DNA of 64,000 nt from Prosthecodimorpha hirschii (GTDB lineage Bacteria > Pseudomonadota > Alphaproteobacteria > Rhizobiales > Ancalomicrobiaceae). The stretch is taken from contig NZ_LJYW01000001.1 in assembly GCF_001305515.1 (NCBI RefSeq), forward strand, positions 1,410,320 to 1,474,319, read 5' to 3'. A model generated the notes under the pieces. The model made no database searches. It was not told the DNA's origin and was given only the letters and a program-made list of their open reading frames with translations. Of this stretch, positions 16,699-25,254 are shown one piece after another (within the stretch, counting starts at the first letter, position 1; every line of letters starts with the position of its first letter). The translations under genes and the position numbers were made by a program.

Positions 16699-18090
16699 AT
16701 GCTCCAGTCGAACCTCTATCCGACCGCGGACCTGCGCGCCGCCGACGCCCGCCACTATCTGCATCCGTTCACCGACCACAAGGCGCTGGCCGAGGAAGGC
16801 GCGCGCGTCATCGTCAAGGGTGACGGCGTGTGGCTGTGGGATTCCGAAGGCAACAAGCTGCTCGACGGCATGTCCGGGCTGTGGTGCACCAATGTCGGCC
16901 ACGGCCGCCCGGAGATCGCCGACGCGGTCCATGCCCAGATGGGCGAGCTCGCCTTCTACAATTCCTTCTTCAAGACCACCAACGCGCCGGCGGTCCGCCT
17001 CGCCGAGCGCCTCGCCGCGATCGCGCCGGCCCATATCAACAAGGTCTTCTTCACCTCGTCGGGCTCCGAGGCCAACGACACCGTGCTGCGCATGGTGCGC
17101 CACTATTGGGCCCTGAAAGGCCAGCCGAACCGGCAGATCGTGATCGCCCGGCACAATGCCTATCACGGCTCGACCATGGCAGGGGCCTCGCTCGGCGGCA
17201 TGAAGCCGATGCATGCCCAGGGCGGCCTGCCGATCCCCGGCATCGTCCATATCCGCCAGCCCTATTGGTTCGGCGAGGGCCACGGCATGGCGCACGACGC
17301 CTTCGGGCTGCAGGCGGCGGCCGATCTCGAACGGATGATCCGGACGCTCGGCCCCGAGAATGTCGCCGCCTTCATCGGCGAGCCGATCCAGGGCGCCGGC
17401 GGCGTGATCATCCCGCCGGCGACCTACTGGCCGGAAATCCAGCGCATCTGCCGGAAATACGACATCCTGCTCGCCGCCGACGAGGTCATCTGCGGCTTCG
17501 GCCGCACCGGCCGCTGGTTCGGCTCCGACTATTTCGGCATCGAGCCGGACCTGATGACCATCGCCAAGGGCGTCACCTCCGGCTACCTGCCGCTCGGCGG
17601 CGTCATGGTCTCCGACAAGGTCGCCGACGTGTTGGTCAATCTCGGCGAGGAATTCTACCACGGCTATACCTATTCGGGTCACCCGACCTGCGCGGCCGCG
17701 GCGCTCGCCAATCTCGACATCATCCAGCGCGAGGGTCTGGTCGAGCGCGTCGCCAACGATATCGGCCCCTATCTGCAGGGCCGCTGGAAGACGCTCGCCG
17801 ACCATCCGATCGTCGGCGAGACGCGCATGGTCGGGCTGATCGGCGCGCTGGAGCTGGTGCCCGATCCGAAGAACATCTCGAACCGCTTCACCCCGACCGG
17901 CGCGGTCGGCTCGATCGCGCGCGACTACGCCTTCCAGACCGGGCTCGTCATGCGCGCAGTGCGCGACAGCCTGATCATCGCGCCGCCGCTGACGCTGACC
18001 CATGCAGAAGCCGACGAACTGGTCCGCCTCGCCCGCCAGACCCTCGATCTCACCTACGAGGAGCTGAAGCGGCGCGGCGTGTTCGGATGA
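16699..18090 (+). CDS. class III aminotransferase, probable putrescine/polyamine-pyruvate transaminase (SpuC-like)
   Basis: PLP-dependent omega-aminotransferase of 463 residues. Key features are LHPFTDHKAL at the N-terminus (typical of SpuC-like enzymes), FTSSGSEANDTVLRM, NAYHGSTMAGASLGG, the PLP-pocket LAADEVICGFGRTG and the PLP lysine in LMTIAKGVTSGYLPLGG. The start at 16699 has GAGG 6 bp upstream. Context between puuA and an FAD oxidase suggests it transaminates putrescine or a gamma-glutamyl intermediate with pyruvate as acceptor. Substrate is inferred. Confidence 0.9.
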   Translation: MLQSNLYPTADLRAADARHYLHPFTDHKALAEEGARVIVKGDGVWLWDSEGNKLLDGMSGLWCTNVGHGRPEIADAVHAQMGELAFYNSFFKTTNAPAVRLAERLAAIAPAHINKVFFTSSGSEANDTVLRMVRHYWALKGQPNRQIVIARHNAYHGSTMAGASLGGMKPMHAQGGLPIPGIVHIRQPYWFGEGHGMAHDAFGLQAAADLERMIRTLGPENVAAFIGEPIQGAGGVIIPPATYWPEIQRICRKYDILLAADEVICGFGRTGRWFGSDYFGIEPDLMTIAKGVTSGYLPLGGVMVSDKVADVLVNLGEEFYHGYTYSGHPTCAAAALANLDIIQREGLVERVANDIGPYLQGRWKTLADHPIVGETRMVGLIGALELVPDPKNISNRFTPTGAVGSIARDYAFQTGLVMRAVRDSLIIAPPLTLTHAEADELVRLARQTLDLTYEELKRRGVFG

Positions 18091-18115
18091 CGCCGGCGCG
18101 GACCGGGAGCCTCGG

Positions 18116-19429
18116 ATGACCGCGCACCCCCAGCCCGCGCACCCCCAACCCGTGCGCGCGGCGCCGCATGCCCCGTCGCTCTATGCCGCCACCGCGCGCG
18201 ACCGGCGCGAAAGGCCGGCGCTCGACGGCGACCGCGATGCCGATGTCTGCATCATCGGCGGCGGCTATACCGGGCTCTCGGCCGCGCTGCATCTCGCCGA
18301 GGCCGGCCGCCGGGTCGTCCTCCTGGAGGCCAACCGGATCGGCTGGGGCGCCTCGGGGCGCAATGGCGGCCAGCTCCATTCCGGCCAGCGGCAGGATGTC
18401 GACACGCTCGAAGCCTGGTTCGGCCGCGACCGCGCCCGCGCCCTGTTCGACCTCGGCGAGGCCGCCAAGGCGACCGTCAAGGACCTGATCGCGCGCCATG
18501 TGATCGCCTGCGACTGGCGCGACGGCCTGATCCATGCCGCCCACAAGCGCCGCTATGTCGAGCCGATGTGGCGCCAGGCCGACAAGCTCCGCCGCGACTA
18601 CGGCCTCGACGGCGTCACCCCGCTCGATGCGGCCGCCCTGGCGGCGGCGATCGGGACCGGGGTCTATTTCGGCGGCACCCGCGACGCCACCGCCGGCCAT
18701 CTGCAGCCGCTCGACTTCGCCCTCGGCCTCGCCCGCGCCGCCGAGACCGCCGGCGCCACCCTGCACGAGGCGACGCCGGCACTCCGGATCGAACCGGGCG
18801 CCAGGACCCGCGTGGTCACGCCGACCGGCACCGTGACGGCGGACGCCGTGCTGGTCGCCTGCAACGGCTATCTCGCCGGGCTGGAGGCGGAGACCGACGC
18901 CCATGTCATGCCGATCCACAACTATGTGCTGGCGACCGAACCGCTCGGGGCGCGCGCCGATCGCCTGATCCCGGGGCGCGAGGCGGTCTCCGACAGCCGC
19001 TTCGTGGTGCATTACTGGCGGCTCGACGCGGCCGGACGGATGGTGTTCGGCGGCGGCGAGACCTACCGGCGCGACTTCCCCCGGGATCTGAAGACCTTCG
19101 TGCGTTCGCATATGTTGAGGGTCTATCCCCAACTGGCTGATGCGGCGATCGATTTCGCCTGGGGCGGGACGCTCGCCGTGACCATGTCGCGGCTGCCCTA
19201 CATCCGCCGCCTGAAGCCCGGCCTCTATACCGCCGCGGGCTATTCCGGCCAGGGCGTCAGCCTCGCCACCTTCGCCGGCCGCCTGGTCGCCGAGGCGATC
19301 GCCGGCGACACCGCCCGCTTCGACCTGATGGCCGCCCTCCCCGCCCGCCGCTTCCCCGGCGGCCGCCACCTGCGCCACCCGTCCCTGGTCCTGGCCATGA
19401 CCTGGTACGCCCTGCGGGACCGGTTGTAA
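18116..19429 (+). CDS. puuB: FAD-dependent oxidoreductase, probable gamma-glutamylputrescine oxidase (PuuB/DAO fold)
   Basis: D-amino-acid-oxidase-fold flavoenzyme of 437 residues. The dinucleotide motif CIIGGGYTGLSAALHLAEAG is followed by GWGASGRNGGQLHSGQ, a hallmark of PuuB-like oxidases, and near the C-terminus by GLYTAAGYSGQGVSLATFAG. It would oxidise gamma-glutamylputrescine to the aldehyde. The first residues contain a short direct repeat (AHPQP twice). It is the last gene of the rightward group, 25 bp after the aminotransferase. No aldehyde dehydrogenase (PuuC) or hydrolase (PuuD) is seen nearby. Confidence 0.9.
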   Translation: MTAHPQPAHPQPVRAAPHAPSLYAATARDRRERPALDGDRDADVCIIGGGYTGLSAALHLAEAGRRVVLLEANRIGWGASGRNGGQLHSGQRQDVDTLEAWFGRDRARALFDLGEAAKATVKDLIARHVIACDWRDGLIHAAHKRRYVEPMWRQADKLRRDYGLDGVTPLDAAALAAAIGTGVYFGGTRDATAGHLQPLDFALGLARAAETAGATLHEATPALRIEPGARTRVVTPTGTVTADAVLVACNGYLAGLEAETDAHVMPIHNYVLATEPLGARADRLIPGREAVSDSRFVVHYWRLDAAGRMVFGGGETYRRDFPRDLKTFVRSHMLRVYPQLADAAIDFAWGGTLAVTMSRLPYIRRLKPGLYTAAGYSGQGVSLATFAGRLVAEAIAGDTARFDLMAALPARRFPGGRHLRHPSLVLAMTWYALRDRL

Positions 19430-19496
19430 TTACTATTATTGATTGTCAATATCGTATATATTATTCCTGCTTGCATACTCCTTTGCAGGATCCTCC

Positions 19497-20555
19497 ATGT
19501 TCGACGAACGCGCGCTCGCCAGCCTTCTGGAACAGATCATCGTCGAACCATTCCAGCAAAGCGAAAGGCAGACCCACGCCCAGGCTGTCGATGCCGCATG
19601 GCCGGAACCGTCGCCTGGTCGCCGGGAGATCGCTCCCAAAGAGCGGCATCGCCTTCATTCCATGACCAAGACCTGGCGACAGTCAGGCGGGGTCCGCGGG
19701 TTCGGCATCGGTGAGAAGATTGCCGGCGCCCAGCGCACCAACGACCTTGCCATCCGGATCTATGTCGAGCAGAAGCAGCCGATCAGTGCCCTGGCCCATC
19801 CAGTGCCGTCGACACTGGAACTGCCGGATTTCGGAACCATACCGACGGACGTGGTCGAGATCGGCCGCGTGGTTGCCCAGCTCGACACCCGGCGGTACCG
19901 CCCCGCCCTTCCCGGTTGCAGCATCGGGCATTGGGAATCGACGGCCGGGACGCTCGGTTGCTATGTCCGCAAGCGCGGAGACCCGACCCGCACCTATATC
20001 CTCAGCAACGCCCATGTCCTGGCCATCAACGGCTCTGGATTCGGCATGCCCGGCGACCCGATCGTCCAGCCGGGACCGCTTGACGGCGGTCGACGGCCAC
20101 ACGACATAATTGCCAGTCTGGCGGAACTCTGTCCGATCGACTTCACAATGCCCAATCTGGTCGATGCAGCGATCGCCGAGGTCATAGATCCGACGGTGGT
20201 GACGACCCTCACCGCCCGCGGCGGCCCGGTCGCGGCCGGCAGCATCGTCCGTACTCCGCGACGCGGCACCATGGTGCAGAAGTTTGGGCGAACGTCAGAC
20301 TACAGCGTCGCCGAAATTCTCGACGTGAATGCCATCCTGGAGACGGACTACGAAACGCCGCACGGAACCAAGAAGGCGTTGTTCACGAACCAGATCGTCT
20401 GCACCAAATGCTCGGATGCTGGCGATAGCGGATCGCTGATCACAACTCTGACAGGTCGACCCGTCGGCCTGCTTTTCGCCGGATCCAAGGCGATTACTGT
20501 CGCCAACCGCATTAGCGATGTGTTGTCGGCGTTGGATATCGATATCCTGCGCTGA
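19497..20555 (+). CDS. trypsin-fold serine peptidase with N-terminal GVGI-type domain (Nal1-like)
   Basis: 352 residues with a chymotrypsin-like triad: His173 in LSNAHVLA, Asp223 in LVDAAIAEV and Ser311 in DAGDSGSL. A helical N-terminus (residues 1-60) is followed by a small alpha/beta domain (66-129: VRGFGIGEKIAG, LAIRIYVEQK, IPTDVVEIGRVVAQ), then the protease. There is no signal peptide or membrane anchor, so it is probably cytoplasmic. The start ATG has AGGA upstream and follows an AT-rich leader. Codon and GC content look lower than neighbours, suggesting transfer. The gene 67 bp downstream encodes a copy of the N-terminal domain. Substrate unknown; the Nal1 resemblance is by motif only. 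Confidence 0.78.
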   Translation: MFDERALASLLEQIIVEPFQQSERQTHAQAVDAAWPEPSPGRREIAPKERHRLHSMTKTWRQSGGVRGFGIGEKIAGAQRTNDLAIRIYVEQKQPISALAHPVPSTLELPDFGTIPTDVVEIGRVVAQLDTRRYRPALPGCSIGHWESTAGTLGCYVRKRGDPTRTYILSNAHVLAINGSGFGMPGDPIVQPGPLDGGRRPHDIIASLAELCPIDFTMPNLVDAAIAEVIDPTVVTTLTARGGPVAAGSIVRTPRRGTMVQKFGRTSDYSVAEILDVNAILETDYETPHGTKKALFTNQIVCTKCSDAGDSGSLITTLTGRPVGLLFAGSKAITVANRISDVLSALDIDILR

Positions 20556-20622
20556 CGGTTTGCTGTTGCGTCCCCATTCCGAACGATCAACAATGTTGCC
20601 GCACTGCGGCAAGAGGCAAGCC

Positions 20623-20919
20623 ATGGCTGGAATCAGAGAAGCGAAAGCTGCGCTCCGGCAGCACGAGGCCCGGTTGATGGCAGTGTCGGGTGTCCGCGGC
20701 GTCGGCATCCAAGACGCAACCGGCGGCGCCGGACAGGTGTTGGCGGTCTATGTTGCGCGCAACGTGGACAGAGACGCCATACCGGCCCAGTTGGAGACGA
20801 CGGTGGCCGGACGGTCCGTCATGGTGCCGGTACGCCAGTTCGAGGTCGGCGTCGTGAAGGCTCAGGCGGCATCGGGCGGCACCGAGCTCATGCAGATGCA
20901 GATGCAGGATTTCAAATAA
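20623..20919 (+). CDS. 98-residue protein matching the protease's N-terminal domain
   Basis: Small protein with VSGVRGVGIQDATGG, VLAVYVARNVD and VPVRQFEVGVVKAQ, which aligns with residues 66-129 of the upstream protease (VRGFGIG, LAIRIYVE, PTDVVEIGRVVAQ). A helical N-terminus (IREAKAALRQHEARLM) and a Met/Gln tail (MQMQMQ) flank it. AAGAGG precedes the ATG at 20623. Same strand, 67 bp after the protease and followed by a terminator, so the two probably form an operon. It could be a regulator, inhibitor, substrate or subunit of the protease; no function is established. Confidence 0.75.
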   Translation: MAGIREAKAALRQHEARLMAVSGVRGVGIQDATGGAGQVLAVYVARNVDRDAIPAQLETTVAGRSVMVPVRQFEVGVVKAQAASGGTELMQMQMQDFK

Positions 20920-20958
20920 CCGCGACGCTCGGCCACCGACCCGCCCGTGCCTGACGCA

Positions 20959-20984
20959 ACCGGCCGACCTGGCCGGTTTTTGCG
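20959..20984 (+). terminator. rho-independent terminator after the protease pair
   Basis: Stem AACCGGCC (20959-20966) with GGCCGGTT (20972-20979), loop GACCT, running into five Ts and a short tail. Located 40 bp after the small-protein stop. Confidence 0.85.
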
Positions 20985-21307
20985 TTCGGGCGAACGTCTC
21001 GCTGAGGTGGGCGGCGAGACGCGGCATGGCGTCCGCAGGCCGGTGTCCCGGCGCGCCGACCGAAGCCGCCGTCGTGTGCCTTCTCCTCACCCAAAGCATT
21101 AACTGTCGCCGGAATGCGCGGAGCTCTCCGTGGCGGCGCCGTGGTTCGGCCGCGAACGGGACAGAATCCGCGCCGAACCTCCTCGATGCGGGCTGGCGGC
21201 GGCCCATCCGGCGGCGGGGGAACCGCCGCGGGGCGGCGCCGATGGGGGCAAGGCGCGCAGGGTCTCGATACCGAGCGCGCCGGCTTCAACAATCGAGGGA
21301 GTATGTC

Positions 21308-21880
21308 ATGTTGAGGAGTGTACTGGCCTTGACCGCCGGGCTTGCGCTGACCAGCGCCGCCTCTGCGGCCGATACCTACTACGGCGAACCCGACGGCGGC
21401 GACTATGCCGAGCAGACCTGGCGTCCCCCCGTGCCGCCGCGCGGCATCGGACCGGACTTCGAGACCCAGGTCGTGGTGCGGCGGCCCCCGCCGCCGCCGC
21501 GCCTCTACGATCCCGGCCGCGGCGGGGTCGTGGTCCACGAACGCACCGTGACCGAACGCACCATCGTGCCGGCCCGTCCGGACGGCTGGCGCGAGCGGGC
21601 GGACTGGCGCGAGCGAGCGGACTGGCGCGACGACGAGGACGACGGCCTGCAGCGCCGCCGTCCGACCTGGACCGCCGCGCCCGTCGGCTACGAGCCGCCG
21701 CCGATGGTCATCGACCGGCCGGTCGTGATCGGCACCGTGCTGCCGCACAGCATCATGCTGACCCCGGTGCCGCCGCGCTACGGCTTCGCCGGCTACAGCT
21801 GGGTCGCCGATCCGCACGGCCGTCGCCTGCTGGTCGAACCGCACACCCGGCGGGTGGTCCGGATCGTCGACCGCTGGTGA
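21308..21880 (+). CDS. secreted DUF1236-like envelope protein
   Basis: 190 residues with a signal peptide (LALTAGLALTSAASAAD) and a proline/arginine-rich middle (RRPPPPPRL). The C-terminal DUF1236-like domain has VIGTVLPHSIMLTPVP and LLVEPHTRRVVRIVD. A six-residue repeat (ADWRER) is encoded by 18-bp tandem units at 21584-21637. GAGGGAG precedes the ATG at 21308. Such proteins are common in Hyphomicrobiales, are probably periplasmic, and have no known function. Confidence 0.8.
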   Translation: MLRSVLALTAGLALTSAASAADTYYGEPDGGDYAEQTWRPPVPPRGIGPDFETQVVVRRPPPPPRLYDPGRGGVVVHERTVTERTIVPARPDGWRERADWRERADWRDDEDDGLQRRRPTWTAAPVGYEPPPMVIDRPVVIGTVLPHSIMLTPVPPRYGFAGYSWVADPHGRRLLVEPHTRRVVRIVDRW

Positions 21881-21906
21881 TCGGGACGACCTGAAACCGC
21901 GAACCG

Positions 21907-21937
21907 GCGGCGCGGGGCCTCGGCTCCGCGCCGCTTT
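21907..21937. terminator. probable terminator between convergent genes
   Basis: Nine-bp GC stem (21907-21915 with 21926-21934), 10-nt loop, followed by TTT on the plus strand; lies between the DUF1236-like gene and the convergent dehydrogenase gene. Confidence 0.6.
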
Positions 21938-21970
21938 CGGCCGAAGGGATGGGGGCGTCCCGGCCGGCGC

Positions 21971-22714
21971 TCAGATGCAGCGGCCGCCATCGACCTCGAG
22001 CGCGACGCCGGTCAGGAAATCGGCCTCGTCGCTGGCCAGGAACAGGGCCGCATTGGCGATGTCGCGCGGGGTCGACAGGCGGCCGAGCGGGATCGAGGCG
22101 ACGAATTTCGCGCGCATCTCGGGCGTGTCGGTGCCCATGAAGTCGGCCAGCATGGCGGTCTCGCCGGCGACCGGGCAGAGGCAGTTGACGCGGATCTTCA
22201 TCGGCGCCAGTTCGACCGCCATCGACTTGGTCGCGGTGATCACGGCGCCCTTGGAGGCATTGTACCAGGTCAGGCCGGGCCGCGGCCGCAGGCCGGCGGT
22301 CGAGGCGGTGTTGATGATCACGCCGCCGCCGCGCGTCTGCATGACCGGGATCGAAGCCCGCGCGGCCAGGAAGACCGACTTCACGTTGACGGCGAAGATG
22401 CGGTCGAACATCTCCTCGGTCACGTCGAGCATCGGGCCGTTGCGATGGGTCGCGCCGGCATTGTTGACGACGATGTCGAGGCCACCGAGCCGCTCGGCGG
22501 CGGCCACCATGGCCTCCACGTCGGCGCGGCGGGCCACGTCGCAGGCGACCGCTACGGCGCCGCCGCCGATCGCCGCCGCGACCGCCTTCGCGCCATCCTC
22601 GTTGATGTCGGCGACCACCACCCGGGCGCCCTCCGCAGCGAAGCGCTCGGCGATGCCGCGGCCGAAGCCGGAGGCCGCGCCGGTCACGATCGCGATCTTG
22701 TCCTTGAGCCGCAT
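21971..22714 (-). CDS. short-chain dehydrogenase/reductase (FabG-like)
   Basis: Classical SDR of 247 residues using NAD(P)H. Shows the dinucleotide motif VTGAASGFGRGIA, the acidic residue after beta-2 (VVVADIN, favouring NAD), NNAG at the active site, the catalytic Ser in NTASTAG and the YxxxK motif in WYNASKGAV, then the C-terminal GVALEVDGGRC. The start at 22714 follows GGGGGAAGGA. It stands alone on the minus strand, so the substrate cannot be inferred. Confidence 0.9.
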   Translation of the reverse strand: MRLKDKIAIVTGAASGFGRGIAERFAAEGARVVVADINEDGAKAVAAAIGGGAVAVACDVARRADVEAMVAAAERLGGLDIVVNNAGATHRNGPMLDVTEEMFDRIFAVNVKSVFLAARASIPVMQTRGGGVIINTASTAGLRPRPGLTWYNASKGAVITATKSMAVELAPMKIRVNCLCPVAGETAMLADFMGTDTPEMRAKFVASIPLGRLSTPRDIANAALFLASDEADFLTGVALEVDGGRCI

Positions 22715-23053
22715 GGTTCCTTCCCCCTTGATCCGCGCCCTCGCGGAGCGCCTGCGTCGCGGTGCCGGCCGCCCGGCCCCGGCCGCCCCTCCTCTAGCAT
22801 GTCCACCGGCCACCGGGAGGGGCACCGTCGCCGCGGCCTGCGGCCGACGGGAGCAGGCACCCCTTGCGGCAACGGAAAATTGACGGCGCATCGGCGATGG
22901 TGACCGGGCCGTCCGGGGCGGAACCGCCCGGACAGTGCCGCGTTGGGGTCCGGAGCGCGTCATCGCGCAGTCACCGTGTCGCCCACATCCGCTTCCACCT
23001 TCCTGGTTGGCGCCTCGGCACGGAGGCGCCTAAACCAGCGTCCGGGATCCGTC
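22715..23053. other. intergenic region between divergent genes, no gene seen
   Basis: About 340 bp of GC-rich sequence between the dehydrogenase and the Pro-rich protein gene. It must hold both promoters, but I see no clear operator, RNA gene or protein-like frame. Confidence 0.5.
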
Positions 23054-24166
23054 ATGCGTCGCGCACAAAGCCTGCTGCTTGCCTCCACTCTTCTCGCCGG
23101 CTCCCTCGCCGCGGCGACCGCCATGGCGCAGGAGGCGTCCGGGCCGAGCACGTCCGGCGGCAGCCTGCCCTATATTTCCGGCAAGGGCACGCCGCGCGGC
23201 GAAGGCCCGCGTCCGGACCCGAAACGCCAGGAGACCAGCGGCGGCCAGCAGGTCGGGACGCCGCCGGCAGGCGCGGCGTCTGGGGGGGCGGCGGGGACCG
23301 CGACACCCTCCGGCGATGCATCCGGCGTGCGCGTGATCGACCTGTCCAAGGGCGGCGACCAGAGCCCGACTTCCGGCAAGGCGGCCGTTCCGGCCGGCGA
23401 ACCGAAGCCGAAACCGGAGACCGAGACGGCCGGCACCCCGCCCCGTCCCGACACCGCGGGTCCCGCGACGGCCCGCCCGGCCCCCGAACGCGTGCCCGGC
23501 CCCGCCCGGACCGATGATGCCAAGGCCAACCAGATCGTCCCGGCCGGGCCGGCGCGACCGGAGGCCGACACGGCGGCGACCACCACGACGCCCGAGCCGA
23601 TCCGACGGCCGGAGGATGCCAAGCCGGTCGAGCGCAAGACGGCCGGCAAGCCGGCGACCCGCAAGACGACCGAAGCCAGCCGCCGCGATCCGACCGCCCA
23701 CGATCGCCGAACCACGGCTGCCGGGCGCGCCGACGGCCTGCCGGGCGATGCCGGCACCCGCCGCGTCGGCCCGGACGGCTACCCGATCGATCCGCGCGCC
23801 GGCGCCGCCCCCTATGGCGGCTCGCCCTACGGCTCGGCACCGCGCACGGCCGAACGCCGGCCCGCGCCCGGATCGCCGGTCTATGACGACGACGACGAGG
23901 ATACCGTCACCACCTACCGTTACCGGCGGTCCTACTATCCTTACGGGTTCGGCAGCCCCTATTATTATGGCCCGCCCGGTTATGCGCCGCCCGGGGCGAT
24001 CCCGCCCTACCGGCCGCCGCCGCGGGTCTATGCCCGGCCGGCGCAGCCGAACAACGGCGACAACTGCCATTTCCACGCCTATCCGGGCGAAGGGCCGTTT
24101 CACCGCGAGATCCGGTGCCACTGGCACGCCAACCCCTACCATCCGAGCATCCGCTACGTCCGCTGA
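23054..24166 (+). CDS. secreted proline-rich low-complexity protein, hypothetical
   Basis: 370 residues. A signal peptide (LLLASTLLAGSLAAATAMAQ) is followed by ~270 residues rich in Pro, Ala, Thr, Gly, Lys and Arg (for example ARPAPERVPGPAR), probably disordered. A Tyr/Pro-rich stretch (PYYYGPPGYAPPGAIPPYR) follows, then a short C-terminal Cys/His module (DNCHFHAYPG, REIRCHWHANPYH) that looks structured and could bind metal or form one disulfide. The ATG at 23054 was chosen for the signal peptide. Probably periplasmic or envelope-associated; function unknown. Confidence 0.75.
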   Translation: MRRAQSLLLASTLLAGSLAAATAMAQEASGPSTSGGSLPYISGKGTPRGEGPRPDPKRQETSGGQQVGTPPAGAASGGAAGTATPSGDASGVRVIDLSKGGDQSPTSGKAAVPAGEPKPKPETETAGTPPRPDTAGPATARPAPERVPGPARTDDAKANQIVPAGPARPEADTAATTTTPEPIRRPEDAKPVERKTAGKPATRKTTEASRRDPTAHDRRTTAAGRADGLPGDAGTRRVGPDGYPIDPRAGAAPYGGSPYGSAPRTAERRPAPGSPVYDDDDEDTVTTYRYRRSYYPYGFGSPYYYGPPGYAPPGAIPPYRPPPRVYARPAQPNNGDNCHFHAYPGEGPFHREIRCHWHANPYHPSIRYVR

Positions 24167-24215
24167 CGGTCGGACCCGGATCCCGGTGTGTGTGGTCAGA
24201 CGACGCGCACGACTT

Positions 24216-24248
24216 CGGCCTGCCCCCATCGGGCAGGCCGTTCCGTTT
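24216..24248. terminator. bidirectional terminator between convergent genes
   Basis: Perfect 10-bp stem CGGCCTGCCC/GGGCAGGCCG (24216-24225 with 24231-24240), 5-nt loop, then TTCCGTTT on the plus strand. Lies between the Pro-rich protein gene and the convergent Nudix gene. Confidence 0.8.
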
Positions 24249-24263
24249 CAGGCGCAATGACAG

Positions 24264-24869
24264 TCACTCGATGTCGGCGAACAGGGCCGGGCGGGCGATG
24301 CGCAGCGACTGGACCAGCGCGAAGGTCTTCAGATCCTGAAGCTCGCCCCGGTCGGCGAGGCCGGCGAGTTCGCCCAGCGGGATGACGACGACCTCGATGT
24401 CCTCGTGTTCCTCCGCCGCGCCGCCGCCGGCGCTGGTGCGGGCTTGGTGGATATCGATCTCGGCCAGGAACAGATGCAGCTTCTCGGTCGAGATGCCCGG
24501 GGTCGAGTAGGTCGCCGCGACCGGGATCATGTCGAACACCGACAGGCCCGCTTCCTCCTCGGCCTCGCGCCGGGCGGTCGCTTCCGGTCCCTCCCCCTCG
24601 ACATCGAGCAGGCCGGCGATCGCCTCCAGCGGATAGGCGTCGTCCTCGCCCGCCACGGCGATCGGCACGCGCAGCTGGCGCACCATCACGGCGACGCGGC
24701 GGACCGGGTCGAAGGGCAGGATCGCCGCTCCGGAGCCATGGGTCTCGATTTCCCGGCGAATCCGGCGCACCTCGCCCGACTGGAACGTCACTTCCAGATC
24801 GGCCACCTCGAGCGTGGTGAAGCCGCTATAGACCGTGGATCGGCCGAGGATTCGGAAGCGCTGGGACAT
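24264..24869 (-). CDS. Nudix hydrolase, GDP-mannose pyrophosphatase NudK-like
   Basis: 201-residue nucleoside-diphosphate-sugar hydrolase. The layout follows NudK/ADP-ribose pyrophosphatase: GSGAAILPFDPVRRVAVMVR, the Nudix box AGLLDVEGEGPEATARREAE followed by EEAGL, then ATYSTPGISTEKLHLFLAE and HEDIEVVVIPL. The box has one extra residue between the leading Gly and the first Glu compared with the standard spacing, a variation seen around this loop. Substrate could be GDP-mannose, ADP-ribose or a related compound. Confidence 0.88.
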   Translation of the reverse strand: MSQRFRILGRSTVYSGFTTLEVADLEVTFQSGEVRRIRREIETHGSGAAILPFDPVRRVAVMVRQLRVPIAVAGEDDAYPLEAIAGLLDVEGEGPEATARREAEEEAGLSVFDMIPVAATYSTPGISTEKLHLFLAEIDIHQARTSAGGGAAEEHEDIEVVVIPLGELAGLADRGELQDLKTFALVQSLRIARPALFADIE

Positions 24870-25254
24870 GGGGGGACTCCGGCCAGTTCGAACCCCCTTC
24901 CTATCGCAAGCGGGTCCGCGGGCAAAACCGCAAGCGTCGCGACCGGCGCGGCGACGCGGCAGCGTATCGAAAATGCCGCAAACGACGCCCGATCCCGCGC
25001 CGAGCCCCGCCCGTCGGACCCCGAACCCGACCGATCCGGCCCGGAGCCCTGCCGGGCAGGCGGGGCGGCCCGGCGCGGCGGCGACTGGTCAGGCGGCCAT
25101 TTGCCCGTATCTTGGGCAACCCTGCCGCGGTCGCGATGATCCGGACGGGCCGTGCGGGCCGGACCCCGCTTGAAGCCAGCCATGACAGGGCAGCGCCGCC
25201 GCGAAGGGTCCGTCCGGACCTGGCGCGGCGACCCGCGCGCCCCGGGAGTTCGCC
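24870..25254. other. intergenic region between divergent genes, no gene seen
   Basis: About 385 bp between the Nudix gene and the transporter gene. Frames through it are arginine/proline-rich shadows; no RNA gene, hairpin with T-tract or operator stands out. Confidence 0.5.

Noticed and set aside
24880-24900. TTCGAACCCCC resembling a tRNA T-arm
   Set aside because: No acceptor, D or anticodon stems can be formed around it; it lies just upstream of the Nudix gene.
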